A DNA stretch of 39,308 nucleotides from Komagataeibacter intermedius TF2 (GTDB taxonomy: Bacteria; Pseudomonadota; Alphaproteobacteria; Acetobacterales; Acetobacteraceae). The position numbers and the translations under genes are program-made. Location of the stretch: NCBI RefSeq assembly GCF_000964425.1, contig NZ_BANF01000015.1:1-39308 (forward strand), written 5' to 3'. The notes under the pieces were generated by a model, which did no database searches, had not been told where the DNA came from, and saw only the letters and a list, made by a program, of their open reading frames with translations. Positions 1-7,603 of this stretch are shown here, in pieces. Every line of letters starts with the position of its first letter. Position 1 is the first letter of the stretch.

Positions 1-1278
1 GACCCCGCCGGTACGGCGGATGGCGGCCCCGCAGCACCCGATGACGGCAGCTTCAGCGTGTCGGACAAACTGCGCGTGCCCGCCAGCCTGCTGCTGGAAA
101 TCGACAACCCGCGCGAACAGGTGGCGGGCGATCACCTGACCGGGCGGCTGGTCCTGCGCGTGATGGATGAAAGCCCGGACACCCCCATCGGCCACGCCCG
201 CGTGCCCGCCGAATATGACCAGACCGCCGCCCGCGCGCTCAGCCTGGTGGACACCGCGCTGTGGACCAAGGAATATCGCGGCTTCTTTGACGGCACGACC
301 TATGACGGCACCCGCCCGCGCCTGATCGCCATGACGCCGCACCACCACGGCAACATGCCGGTGGTGTTCATACACGGCACGGCGTCCAGCCCGTACCGCT
401 GGGCCATCATGGTCAATGACCTGCTGGAAGACCGGCGCATCCGCGATCACTTCGATTTCTGGTTCTTCTCCTACGCCACATCCAACCCCATCCCGTATTC
501 GGCATGGCAATTGCGGCATGCGATCACGCAGGCGGTGGACAGCCTGGGCGGGGTGAAGGCGGACCCGGCGCTGGGGCATATCACGCTGGTGGGCCACAGC
601 CAGGGCGGGCTGCTGGCGCGCATGCTGGTCATCAACCCCGGCAGCCGGCTGTGGGACGGCACGGCGGGGCGGCCGCTGTCGTCCTTCCACCTGAACGACA
701 GCACGCGCGAACTGGTGCGCGAGACGATGTTCCCCACCCCCATGCCCGAAATCCAGCGCGTGGTGTTCATCTCCACCCCGCAGCACGGCAGCTACCTTGC
801 GGCCATGTCCATTGCGCGTTTCGTGGGCAGCATGGTCAGCCTGCCGGTGCGCGTGACCGAAACCGCGCGGGACATCGTGACCGGGGCGGGGGACAGCACG
901 CACCTGAACAACCGCGTGCTGCGGCTGGGCAGTGTGTACGCCATGTCGCCCCACAGCGCGTTCATGCGCACGCTGCCCACCATTCCCATCGACCCCGACG
1001 TGCAGACCCATTCCATCATTCCCGTCTGTGGCGACCCGCGCGACCTGACCCATGCCGATGACGGGGTGGTGTCGTATGAAAGCGCGCACATACCCGGCGT
1101 GCAGTCGGAGCTGGTCGTGCGTCATTCCGAACATTCCACCCAGTCCAACCCCGCCACCATTGCCGAGGTCCAGCGCATCCTGCTGCTGCAACTGGCCCAG
1201 AACCCGCCACGGGACATGCAGCCGGGCACGGCACGGGTGGCGTCGGGTCACGCAGCACGGCGGGCCGGGCGGTCATGA
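1..1278 (+). CDS. Alpha/beta-hydrolase lipase/esterase, 5'-partial
   Basis: The frame is open from the first base, so the true start lies upstream; 425 codons are visible. An oxyanion-type stretch VVFIHGTASSPYRW is followed by the nucleophile elbow GHSQGG, whose serine is encoded at 598-600. Asp candidates lie in THADDGVVSYESAH, and a late His-rich stretch (VRHSEHSTQSNP) would supply the catalytic His. This order is that of PGAP1/triacylglycerol-lipase-like alpha/beta hydrolases, which cleave ester bonds. The substrate cannot be read from the sequence, and localisation is unknown because the N-terminus is missing. Its stop overlaps the next start as ATGA, so the two genes are probably translationally coupled. 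The fold call is firm; the function is generic. Confidence 0.85.
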   Translation, partial: DPAGTADGGPAAPDDGSFSVSDKLRVPASLLLEIDNPREQVAGDHLTGRLVLRVMDESPDTPIGHARVPAEYDQTAARALSLVDTALWTKEYRGFFDGTTYDGTRPRLIAMTPHHHGNMPVVFIHGTASSPYRWAIMVNDLLEDRRIRDHFDFWFFSYATSNPIPYSAWQLRHAITQAVDSLGGVKADPALGHITLVGHSQGGLLARMLVINPGSRLWDGTAGRPLSSFHLNDSTRELVRETMFPTPMPEIQRVVFISTPQHGSYLAAMSIARFVGSMVSLPVRVTETARDIVTGAGDSTHLNNRVLRLGSVYAMSPHSAFMRTLPTIPIDPDVQTHSIIPVCGDPRDLTHADDGVVSYESAHIPGVQSELVVRHSEHSTQSNPATIAEVQRILLLQLAQNPPRDMQPGTARVASGHAARRAGRS

Positions 1279-2369
1279 CGGACCGGCACGGGGGGAAACC
1301 GGCATCCGGCAGGACGCAGGACGGGTCCCGTGGCGCACTGCCGGACACATGGCCGCGCCGGGTGGCGCGGTGGGGCCTGCATGCGGCGCAGGGGCTGGGC
1401 CTGCTGCTGGGGGTGGGGGCGCTGTATTATTCCACCATCCTGCCCGATGCGCTGCGACTGGGGCTGTCGGTGGCGTTTCCCGCCATCATGGTCGGCGCGC
1501 GCTGGCTGCGGCCCGCGGGGCTGTCATGCCCGGTGCGGATCGTGGCGGCCACGGCGCTGGCGGTATGGTACGTGACCGACCCGCCGCGCAATGACCGGAT
1601 ATGGGCGGGCGAATATGCCGTCCCCGCCGATGCATGGCGGGTGGGGGACGTGGTGCATGTCCATAACGTGCGCAATTTCCGCTATCACCGCACCGAAACC
1701 GATTACACCCCGGCATGGTACGACGCGACGTATGACCTGACGCGGCTGGACAGCGTGGACATGGTCACCTCCTACTGGGCGGGGGAGGCGATCGCGCATG
1801 TGTTCCTCAGCTTCGGGTTTTCCGACGGGCAGCATCTTGCGATCTCCATCGAGACACGGCGGCAGGCCCGTTTTCCCTATTCCACCATTGCCGGGTTCTT
1901 CCATCATTACGAACTGTTCTATGTCACTGCCGATGAACGCGACCTGATTGGCGTGCGCACCGACATCCGCCGCGAACGGGTGTACCTGTACCGCCTGAAC
2001 ATCGCGCCTGAAGTGCGCGAACGGCTGTTCCTCAGCTACGTTGGCGCGATCCATGACATCATCTACCGGCCCGTGTGGTACAATACCCTGACCGACAACT
2101 GCACCACCGGCATCCTGGCCCGCGCGGGCGCGCGGCTGCGCTACCGGTTCGACTGGCGCGTGATCCTTAGCGGACATACGGCGGCCATGGCGTATGACAT
2201 GAACCTGCTTGGCCCGTATGACCACAGCCGCTATCCCGGTTTTGCCGCCGTGCATGACGCAAGCCGCATCCACCGCGCGCGCGATGCGGTGATCGACCCC
2301 GGCTATTCCGCCGCCATCCGCGTGGGCCTGCCGCCGCCGGAAGGGCCGGGCGGCGCTGACATGCATTGA
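1275..2369 (+). CDS. DUF4105 (Lnb N-terminal-like) membrane protein
   Basis: This 364-residue protein starts inside the stop of the lipase gene (ATGA overlap). Residues 30-110 hold hydrophobic segments (LGLLLGVGALYYSTIL, LSVAFPAIMVGARWL, IVAATALAVWYV), which predict two or three membrane helices. The remaining C-terminal part carries the DUF4105 pattern, including FFHHYELFYVTADERD, a WYNTLTDNCTTGI motif with a conserved Asn-Cys-Thr-Thr, and a final YDMNLLGPYDHSRYPGF. DUF4105 proteins are usually anchored with the domain outside the cytoplasm; a Cys-dependent activity has been suggested by analogy, but no reaction is established here. Coupling to a lipase suggests a shared envelope-lipid role, which is inference. 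Confidence 0.8.
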   Translation: MTDRHGGKPASGRTQDGSRGALPDTWPRRVARWGLHAAQGLGLLLGVGALYYSTILPDALRLGLSVAFPAIMVGARWLRPAGLSCPVRIVAATALAVWYVTDPPRNDRIWAGEYAVPADAWRVGDVVHVHNVRNFRYHRTETDYTPAWYDATYDLTRLDSVDMVTSYWAGEAIAHVFLSFGFSDGQHLAISIETRRQARFPYSTIAGFFHHYELFYVTADERDLIGVRTDIRRERVYLYRLNIAPEVRERLFLSYVGAIHDIIYRPVWYNTLTDNCTTGILARAGARLRYRFDWRVILSGHTAAMAYDMNLLGPYDHSRYPGFAAVHDASRIHRARDAVIDPGYSAAIRVGLPPPEGPGGADMH

Positions 2370-2423
2370 AATATATCGCCCGTCCCGTAACATGGTCCCG
2401 ACATGGAGAGCGGAGCAGTACTG

Positions 2424-2804
2424 ATGAAACGGATGTCCATTGCGGCATGTCTTGGCGCGACCCTTGCGGTTGCGGGCTGTGCATCGACGGGCAATACGTC
2501 CATCCGGCGTGAAACCGCTGAAACCATCGACCAGAAGATCCATGACGACCAGACCACGCAGCAGCAGGTCCGCACCCTGTTTGGCGACCCGATGGTGATA
2601 AGTTTTACTGATGGCGGACATGAGATCTGGCAATATGATTTCATGACCACGCGCCCCAACGGCACGAATTTCATCCCGTATTATGGCGTGTTTTCAAGCG
2701 GTTCGCGCGGAATGCGCAAAAGCCTGACCATTATTTTCAATAACGGTATCGTCTGGCATCACACCCTGTCGGCATCGGCCGTACGCACCCATCAGGGGCT
2801 GTAG
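2424..2804 (+). CDS. Small outer-membrane-type lipoprotein, BamE/SmpA-like
   Basis: I chose the ATG at 2424 over an in-frame ATG at 2403. It follows a GGAG at 2412-2415 and gives a clean lipoprotein signal: MKRMSIAACLGATLAVAGC, with lipobox Cys at residue 19. The mature part contains TQQQVRTLFGDP and GHEIWQYDFM, the pattern of SmpA/OmlA/BamE-type folds, where a short helix precedes a GxP turn and a beta-sheet ending in a W-x-Y strand. The protein is 126 residues, a usual size. It would be lipidated and sit on a periplasmic membrane face. It could be one of several paralogues, so assignment to the BAM complex is not claimed. Confidence 0.75.
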   Translation: MKRMSIAACLGATLAVAGCASTGNTSIRRETAETIDQKIHDDQTTQQQVRTLFGDPMVISFTDGGHEIWQYDFMTTRPNGTNFIPYYGVFSSGSRGMRKSLTIIFNNGIVWHHTLSASAVRTHQGL

Positions 2805-2882
2805 GGCCGACCCTGCGGGCGGGGGCTTGCGGGCAGGCGGTGATACGCCCATCATCGCCCGAAACGAGAACCGTGGAGACGT

Positions 2883-3950
2883 ATGATGCCAACCCTGTTC
2901 ACGCCGCTTAAGGCAGGCGACCTGACCCTGCCCAACCGCATTGTCATGGCGCCGCTGACGCGCCTGCGCGCCGGTGCCGGGCACGTTCCCACAGACATGA
3001 TGGCCGAATATTATGCCCAGCGCGCGCTGGCGGGGCTGATCCTGTCGGAAGCGACGCCGGTCACGCCACAGGGGATCGGGTATGAAGGCGTGCCCGGCAT
3101 CTGGACGGATGCGCAGGCGCAGGGGTGGAAGACGGTCACCGACGCCGTGCATGCCGTGGGCGGGCGGATTTTCCTGCAGCTTTGGCATGTGGGCCGGATT
3201 TCGGACCCGTATTTCCTGAATGGGGAGGCCCCGGTCGGCCCCAGCGCGATCGCGGCGAAGGGGCATGTCAGCCTGCTGCGGCCCAAGCGTGAGTACGTCA
3301 CCCCCCGCGCCCTGCGCACGGACGAAATCCCCGGCATAATCGACGCCTTCCGCCGTGGCGCGGAACTGGCGAAGGTGGCCGGGTTCGACGGGGTGGAAAT
3401 CCACGGCGCCAATGGCTACCTGCTGGACCAGTTCCTGCAGGATTCCACCAACCACCGCACCGACCGGTATGGCGGGTCGATCGAAAACCGCGCCCGCCTG
3501 CTGCTGGAGGTCACGGACGCCGCCATAGGCGTATGGGGCCGGGGCCGGGTGGGGGTGCATATCTCGCCCCGGTGCGACCTGCATGACATGGGGGATTCCA
3601 GCCCCGCCGCGACATTCGGCCATGTCGCGACCGAACTGGGGCGGCGGAAGATCGCGTTCATGTGCGCGCGTGAAGCCGAGGGACCGGACAGCCTTGGCCC
3701 GCAGCTGAAAAAACAGTTTGGCGGCGTGTATATCGCCAATGAAAAGTTCACCGGGGCCAGCGCCGAAAAAGCCGTCGAGGACGGACGCGCCGACGCCGTG
3801 GCCTTTGGCCAGGCCTTCATTTCCAACCCCGACCTGCCCGAACGCCTGCGCGCGGGCGTGGATCTGACGCCGCCCGACCCGTCCACCTTCTATACCCACG
3901 GGCCGGAAGGCTATATCGACTATCCCACCATGGGCGCGGCGGGGGACTGA
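2883..3950 (+). CDS. Old yellow enzyme family ene-reductase (NemA-like)
   Basis: This 355-residue FMN-dependent reductase of NAD(P)H type has the length typical of the family. Visible features are the N-terminal FTPLKAGDLTLPNRIVMAPLTR strand with Thr26, the FLQLWHVGR strand at about 97-105, and the catalytic block VEIHGANGYL with His174, Asn177 and Tyr179. It is followed by DQFLQDSTNHRTDRYGGSIENR, which is nearly invariant in the family, and the C-terminal phosphate-binding region DAVAFGQAFISNPDLPERL. It would reduce activated C=C bonds in the cytosol. GGAG lies a few bases before the start, which is either ATG of an ATGATG pair. Nothing nearby points to a specific substrate. Confidence 0.93.
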   Translation: MMPTLFTPLKAGDLTLPNRIVMAPLTRLRAGAGHVPTDMMAEYYAQRALAGLILSEATPVTPQGIGYEGVPGIWTDAQAQGWKTVTDAVHAVGGRIFLQLWHVGRISDPYFLNGEAPVGPSAIAAKGHVSLLRPKREYVTPRALRTDEIPGIIDAFRRGAELAKVAGFDGVEIHGANGYLLDQFLQDSTNHRTDRYGGSIENRARLLLEVTDAAIGVWGRGRVGVHISPRCDLHDMGDSSPAATFGHVATELGRRKIAFMCAREAEGPDSLGPQLKKQFGGVYIANEKFTGASAEKAVEDGRADAVAFGQAFISNPDLPERLRAGVDLTPPDPSTFYTHGPEGYIDYPTMGAAGD

Positions 3951-3978
3951 GGGCCGCTGTCCCGAATAATGGTCATGG

Positions 3979-4013
3979 CCGCCATCCGTCACGAGCGTCA
4001 TGACGGATGGCGG
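3979..4013. terminator. Stem-loop between convergent genes
   Basis: Perfect 12-bp arms (CCGCCATCCGTC at 3979-3990, its complement at 4002-4013) enclose an 11-base loop. It lies 29 bases after the reductase stop and before the oppositely oriented EcsC gene. There is no T-run, so it is at best a two-way terminator or mRNA end stabiliser. The remaining bases to 4209 show no gene. Confidence 0.45.
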
Positions 4014-4209
4014 TCATGATCGTGTTGCGTAATCCGGCAGTCATGTATTCCGTTATCCGTGCATCGGCAGGCGGACACTCCGGCCCGGCCTGATCCAGCC
4101 GGGTACTGGTGGCATTATACCAGCGCTGGAAATCCAGCCCGGCCCGGTGTGGCGCGGTATCCCCGGCAACGGCACGGGGCGGCAGCCAGCCCCTGCTGGC
4201 GCGGTTCGG

Positions 4210-4917
4210 TCATGCCTGCGGCCCCGTGGCGGCGTTCGATGCTGCAGGCGCGTTTTGGTCGCGTTCTGGCGGCGGCAGGCGGGCCGGGTCGGGCTGCGTA
4301 ATGAAACTGCGGATGGCCGCGCGGCCGATGCGGTTGGTTTTCAGGCCGTCGAACGTGCCGCCAATCACGCCGCCCAGAACGGGCACGATGGCGGCGGTGT
4401 GCGCCAGCCCGCGTGCGGCGACCGTGTGCAGGGCGTGGCGGGCAAGGTGTTTCCTGGCCTCGGCCGCCATGCGGTTGCCAAGCCTGTTCACGACCGTGGA
4501 CCCGGCAAGGGACAGGCCGATATTCTTGGCCACTTCCTCCATCCCCACTTCCGACAGGCAGGCCAGACAGGCCGCCTTTATCGCCGGGTCATGAATATCG
4601 TGCCCGCCCATGGCGGCGATGGCGGTGATCATGCGCACCTGCACATACAGCACGCCCGCGACATTGGCAGGCAGGGCGACCGGCAGCGTGGCAAGGCCAC
4701 CCAGGCCGCTTATGAACCCGGCCGTCGCGGCCTTGGTGTTCTGCCAGCGGATCAGGGCGCGCGCGGCGCGGTGGGGGTCGTGGCCGTGACGCGCAAGATA
4801 GGTGCGGGCCATGTCCTGTGCCGTGCCGGTTTTTCCCACGCCATGAACGGACGCCTGATACGCCCATTCAAGGAAGCGGAGAAAGGACGGGTCCTGACCG
4901 TGGTGTTCGCCTGCCAT
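4210..4917 (-). CDS. EcsC family protein
   Basis: The 235-residue product shows the EcsC-family core: a small-residue-rich hydrophobic segment AGFISGLGGLATLPVALPANVAGVLYVQVRMITAIAAMGGHD at about 66-107, then the ACLACLSEVGMEEVAKNIG helix and a late glycine-rich VLGGVIGGTFDG. Such proteins associate with membranes or lipids and are linked in some Gram-positives to ABC-transporter-dependent processes; the biochemical role is not established. A weak GGGA lies before the ATG at 4917. The gene stands alone, convergent with the reductase and followed upstream by an unremarkable 170-base gap. The family call is good; function remains open. Confidence 0.8.
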   Translation of the reverse strand: MAGEHHGQDPSFLRFLEWAYQASVHGVGKTGTAQDMARTYLARHGHDPHRAARALIRWQNTKAATAGFISGLGGLATLPVALPANVAGVLYVQVRMITAIAAMGGHDIHDPAIKAACLACLSEVGMEEVAKNIGLSLAGSTVVNRLGNRMAAEARKHLARHALHTVAARGLAHTAAIVPVLGGVIGGTFDGLKTNRIGRAAIRSFITQPDPARLPPPERDQNAPAASNAATGPQA

Positions 4918-5089
4918 TGTATTCCCACAAAAAACGATCAGGTACTATGGAAACACGAAAAGATAAACAGTCCTGTCATCATGCCGGCCTGCGTGGGGCG
5001 CTGGCATACGGGGCGTGAATACCTGCACCATGCCACCGGGCGGGAACGCGCCGCGCGGGCGACGGTGCCCTGTGGCATGTTCGGGCGGG

Positions 5090-5518
5090 TTACACCATGG
5101 CGCTGCCATCGGGGTGGGTGTTGATTTCGCCCACGCCGTCGGGTTCGAACGTATGTTCGGGCAGGCGATCGGACAGCAGGGCACGGGGACGGCCGATCCA
5201 CATGCTGTCGCGCATGTGGTCGCGGCGCGGGTTGGTGGTGCCGGGATGGATCAGGATGCTCAGCCCGGCATGATTGAGCATGAGCCACGGCACGAGCGTC
5301 GCAAACAGGTTCGTGCCGAACGCCACCTGGTACATGGGCGCGACATGCGGGCCGACCGCCACATCGTGCCACCGGCCCAGACGGACGGCAAAGCGGTCGG
5401 CAATCTGGTCACGCAGGCGGGCGGCGGTGTCGCGCGTGGCCGCGCCATCGAAATAGACATGGGCGTGGTAGCTGGTGATTTCATCAATTGTCCGGGGGGC
5501 GGTCGTCTGGTCTGTCAT
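5090..5518 (-). CDS. DOPA 4,5-dioxygenase family protein
   Basis: This is a compact 142-residue protein matching the DOPA 4,5-dioxygenase-like family. It begins with the SYHAHVYFD strand (His18, His20) and continues with GPHVAPMYQVAF (His58), a LVPWLMLNHAGLSILIHPGTTN block (His83, His91) and DHMRDSMWIG (His101). The family cleaves catecholic rings in a metal-dependent manner in characterised members, but bacterial homologues are often of unknown substrate. The start has AGGA eleven bases upstream and lies 27 bases after the YceI gene on the same strand, so the two are probably co-transcribed. The protein lacks a signal peptide, so it should be cytosolic. Confidence 0.85.
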   Translation of the reverse strand: MTDQTTAPRTIDEITSYHAHVYFDGAATRDTAARLRDQIADRFAVRLGRWHDVAVGPHVAPMYQVAFGTNLFATLVPWLMLNHAGLSILIHPGTTNPRRDHMRDSMWIGRPRALLSDRLPEHTFEPDGVGEINTHPDGSAMV

Positions 5519-5545
5519 GGGGGCGCGCTTCCTGTGCGGTGGATG

Positions 5546-6142
5546 TCAGCCGTGGGCGGCGGGGGTGGCGGGCAGGGTGATGCGCGTTTCGGTGCGCATG
5601 CGGGGTTTGACGGTATGCAGCATGGTGGACATGCCCCACTGGCGGCCATCGAACGTGCCGGTGCTGTCCAGCATGGTCAGGGTGTTGCCGGTAAAGACCA
5701 TCTGCGTGTCAAACGTCATGGGGTGGGTCTGCCCGCGCATGGTCAGGCGACCAACCATGCGGGAGAGGACCTGCCCCTTCACCACGCGGGGGCTGCAGTC
5801 GCCCACGTAGCGCGTGGTGGGAAAGCGGTCACTGTCCAGCATGTTGCCCGATTTCGCGGCCTTGCGTTCGACTATGGTGTCCATGTGCACGCTGGTGGCG
5901 TCCATGGTCAGGTCCACATGGCAGGTCTGGCGCGACAGGTCGTAGTCCAGCGTGCCGGACACCCTGGCGAACTGACCCTCCATCGCGCCCACCACACTGT
6001 CGGCATGCAGCAGCACGGTGGTGTTGGCGGGGGTCAGGGTCAGGTGCTGGCTTTCGGCCAGGGCGGGACGGGCGGCCAGAAGGGCCATGCCAAGCACGGC
6101 CAGGGCGGGCAGGCGGACGGGGCGGGGGATCATGTCTGTCAT
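5546..6142 (-). CDS. YceI-family periplasmic protein
   Basis: I chose the ATG at 6142, which gives a clear signal peptide: a short basic start, the hydrophobic LPALAVLGMALLAA and an ALA|ES cleavage site after residue 29. An in-frame ATG at 6208 would add 22 residues with no hydrophobic character. The mature part has the YceI lipocalin-like beta-barrel pattern: HADSVVGAMEGQFARVSGTLDYD, VDLTMDATSVHMDT, DRFPTTRYVG and a terminal region with WGMSTML. YceI proteins bind isoprenoid-type lipids in the periplasm. Some are acid or osmotic stress proteins, which would suit an acid-producing host, though that is inference. No strong ribosome site is visible for either start. Confidence 0.85.
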   Translation of the reverse strand: MTDMIPRPVRLPALAVLGMALLAARPALAESQHLTLTPANTTVLLHADSVVGAMEGQFARVSGTLDYDLSRQTCHVDLTMDATSVHMDTIVERKAAKSGNMLDSDRFPTTRYVGDCSPRVVKGQVLSRMVGRLTMRGQTHPMTFDTQMVFTGNTLTMLDSTGTFDGRQWGMSTMLHTVKPRMRTETRITLPATPAAHG

Positions 6143-6540
6143 GACCGGGCTAACGCCCATGGGGGCGTGGGGTTGTGGCGAGGTGTGGGGGCAGCAGGCA
6201 TGACGCATCCGGGCGGCGGGGAACGGATGCGTGCCTAATGCGCGAATGCGGCGTCAGTAGGGCAGGCGGGATGGTGGCGCGGGGTCTGCCCGGCATGCAC
6301 ATACGGGAGTGCTGAAAAACATTTCATTGCCGGAAACCGGCAAAAGCGCCGGGACGCCGCCTTTTTTCAGGACGGCGATGTCTTCCGAAGCCTGACTCTT
6401 TCCCCGGACACGCCGATATTGAGTGCCGGATACATGCTGGACAGGCTGTTCACGCAGCCTGCGGGACATTCCGGAATGCCGGTTTTTTCAGCATGAAGGG
6501 CGTTTCCTGACGCTGTCCGCCACATCCCGGATGGATGTGC
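6143..6540. other. Gap between host YceI gene and prophage repressor
   Basis: About 400 bases with no convincing gene. A ten-base inverted repeat, TGCTGAAAAA, occurs near 6310-6320 and inverted near 6484-6494. Between them, 6341-6378 (read on the minus strand) resembles 19743-19775 in a CTGAAAAA-GGCG-CGTCC core. This is a repeated intergenic sequence and the likely neighbourhood of the left prophage boundary. A 71-codon minus frame (6254-6469) has no family features and I do not call it. Confidence 0.4.
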
Positions 6541-7509
6541 CTATTTCCACACCCACTTGCCCACCACCCGGCCATTGATCACCAGATCGGATGCATCGAC
6601 CTCATCCACGGGATAGGTGGGGTTGACGCTTATGATACGGATGCGCGGCGGGCGGGAATTGGGCACCAGCATCAACTGCTTGATCACCACGCCCATGCCG
6701 TTCCACAACACGTACACCCCGTCGGGCGAGGGGATGCGGTGGCCGGTATCGACCAGAACCCGGTCGCCCGCGGCGAATTCCGGCTCCATCGAATTGCCCG
6801 CAACCCGGATGATCGCAAGCCCCGCCGTGTCCGGCAGGTAATTGCGGATGAAGTCGCGCGGAATGCGCCATGAGTCCAGCGTGGGGTGGCCCTCCCCATC
6901 ACCACAGGCGGTATGGTCCACGATCGCGCCGGCACCCGCCTGCGGGGATATGTCGTATTCATGCACCGTGATCGCCCCGTCATCGGCGTGCGTGGGCATG
7001 GCGGCGCGTTCGGCGCGACGGATGCTTTCGTTCAGGTCGGTCGCCCCCGGCACGATACCGCACAGGGCCCAGACCTCGCTGGCGGCAATGGGGGGATCGC
7101 CCCGGTCGGTCAGCAGCGGCACCAGCTTGCGCACCAGCTCAACCGGGATGTAATCCTTCTTCAGCTTGTTTTCATAGAAAGCATAGCTGGAAAACTTTTC
7201 CCCCAGCCCCAGGTCGCGCGCCAGCCCGCGCACGGTATAGCCCGCGCGTTCCCGCAGCGCCTTCAGCCGCAGCGCCGCAGTGCCCGCCCCGCCCGCAGCG
7301 CCGCCACGCAGCAGGTCGCTGGCGGTGCAGCCCAGCACGGCAGCGACCTTTTCCAGCCGGTCGCCGCCGGGGTTGCGCGACTTGCCACGCAGGATGTCAT
7401 GCACATAGGTTTCATTCAGGCCCGCCAGTTCGGCAAGGCGCTTTTTGTTGAGGTTCAGCAGCGCCATGCGGCGCTCGATCTCGGCGGCGGCGGGGGATCG
7501 TGTCTCCAT
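6541..7509 (-). CDS. Phage repressor: double HTH plus S24 (LexA/CI-type) domain
   Basis: I chose ATG 7509, giving 322 residues, over the frame's first ATG at 7644, because the longer form would read through all three operators. Residues 15-65 form an XRE-type helix-turn-helix (NKKRLAELAGLNETYVHDIL). Residues 80-130 look like a second, degenerate HTH (LKALRERAGYTVRGLARDLG). Residues 180-322 are an S24 peptidase fold with Ser240 in RVAGNSMEP and Lys277 in VVIKQL, the Ser-Lys dyad of LexA/CI. An Ala-Gly at 191-192 (SPQAGAG) is a candidate self-cleavage site, so SOS-type induction is possible. It should hold the prophage silent by binding the three palindromes just upstream of its own gene. Confidence 0.92.
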   Translation of the reverse strand: METRSPAAAEIERRMALLNLNKKRLAELAGLNETYVHDILRGKSRNPGGDRLEKVAAVLGCTASDLLRGGAAGGAGTAALRLKALRERAGYTVRGLARDLGLGEKFSSYAFYENKLKKDYIPVELVRKLVPLLTDRGDPPIAASEVWALCGIVPGATDLNESIRRAERAAMPTHADDGAITVHEYDISPQAGAGAIVDHTACGDGEGHPTLDSWRIPRDFIRNYLPDTAGLAIIRVAGNSMEPEFAAGDRVLVDTGHRIPSPDGVYVLWNGMGVVIKQLMLVPNSRPPRIRIISVNPTYPVDEVDASDLVINGRVVGKWVWK

Positions 7510-7510
7510 A

Positions 7511-7526
7511 ATGGGAACTGTCCCAT
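7511..7526. promoter_or_regulatory. Operator 1 (repressor-proximal)
   Basis: ATGGGAACTGTCCCAT is an imperfect 16-base palindrome with arms TGGGA/TCCCA. It begins two bases upstream of the repressor ATG, so occupancy would shut off the repressor gene itself. It shares the half-site (T)GGGA with the two sites to its right. Confidence 0.75.
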
Positions 7527-7546
7527 AATCCGCCGGGCCTGTGTAG

Positions 7547-7562
7547 AGGGGATATATCCCAT
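7547..7562. promoter_or_regulatory. Operator 2 (central)
   Basis: AGGGGATATATCCCAT contains the perfect 12-base palindrome GGGATATATCCC. Its start is 36 bases from that of operator 1 and 30 from that of operator 3, so sites 2 and 3 fall roughly on the same DNA face, as in CI-type switches. Confidence 0.75.
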
Positions 7563-7568
7563 TCCCGC

Positions 7569-7597
7569 TTGACGTATTGGGATATGTCCCATACAAC
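7569..7597 (+). promoter_or_regulatory. Rightward early promoter, probably leaderless transcript
   Basis: TTGACG (7569-7574) and TACAAC (7592-7597) are separated by 17 bases. Transcription would begin about seven bases later, at or next to the ATG at 7604. No ribosome-binding site fits between promoter and start, so the prim-pol mRNA is predicted to be leaderless. Confidence 0.6.
7577..7592. promoter_or_regulatory. Operator 3 (inside rightward promoter)
   Basis: TTGGGATATGTCCCAT occupies the spacer between the -35 and -10 boxes of the rightward promoter and touches the -10 box. A bound repressor would directly block RNA polymerase. Confidence 0.78.
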
Positions 7598-7603
7598 CCG
7601 CGC

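Noticed and set aside
504-1061. Long plus frame inside the lipase gene
   Set aside because: The translation is Ala/Gly/His/Arg-rich without motifs; it is a shadow of the lipase frame caused by high GC.
1524-2633. Long minus frame opposite the DUF4105 gene
   Set aside because: No recognisable domain, and the opposite frame has the NCTT-type family pattern.
5015-6238. 407-codon plus frame opposite the DOPA-dioxygenase-like and YceI genes
   Set aside because: His/Gly-rich composition and no ribosome site; the two minus genes have clear family motifs and a signal peptide.
6254-6469. 71-codon minus ORF near the left prophage edge
   Set aside because: No ribosome site or motif, and it covers repeated intergenic sequence.
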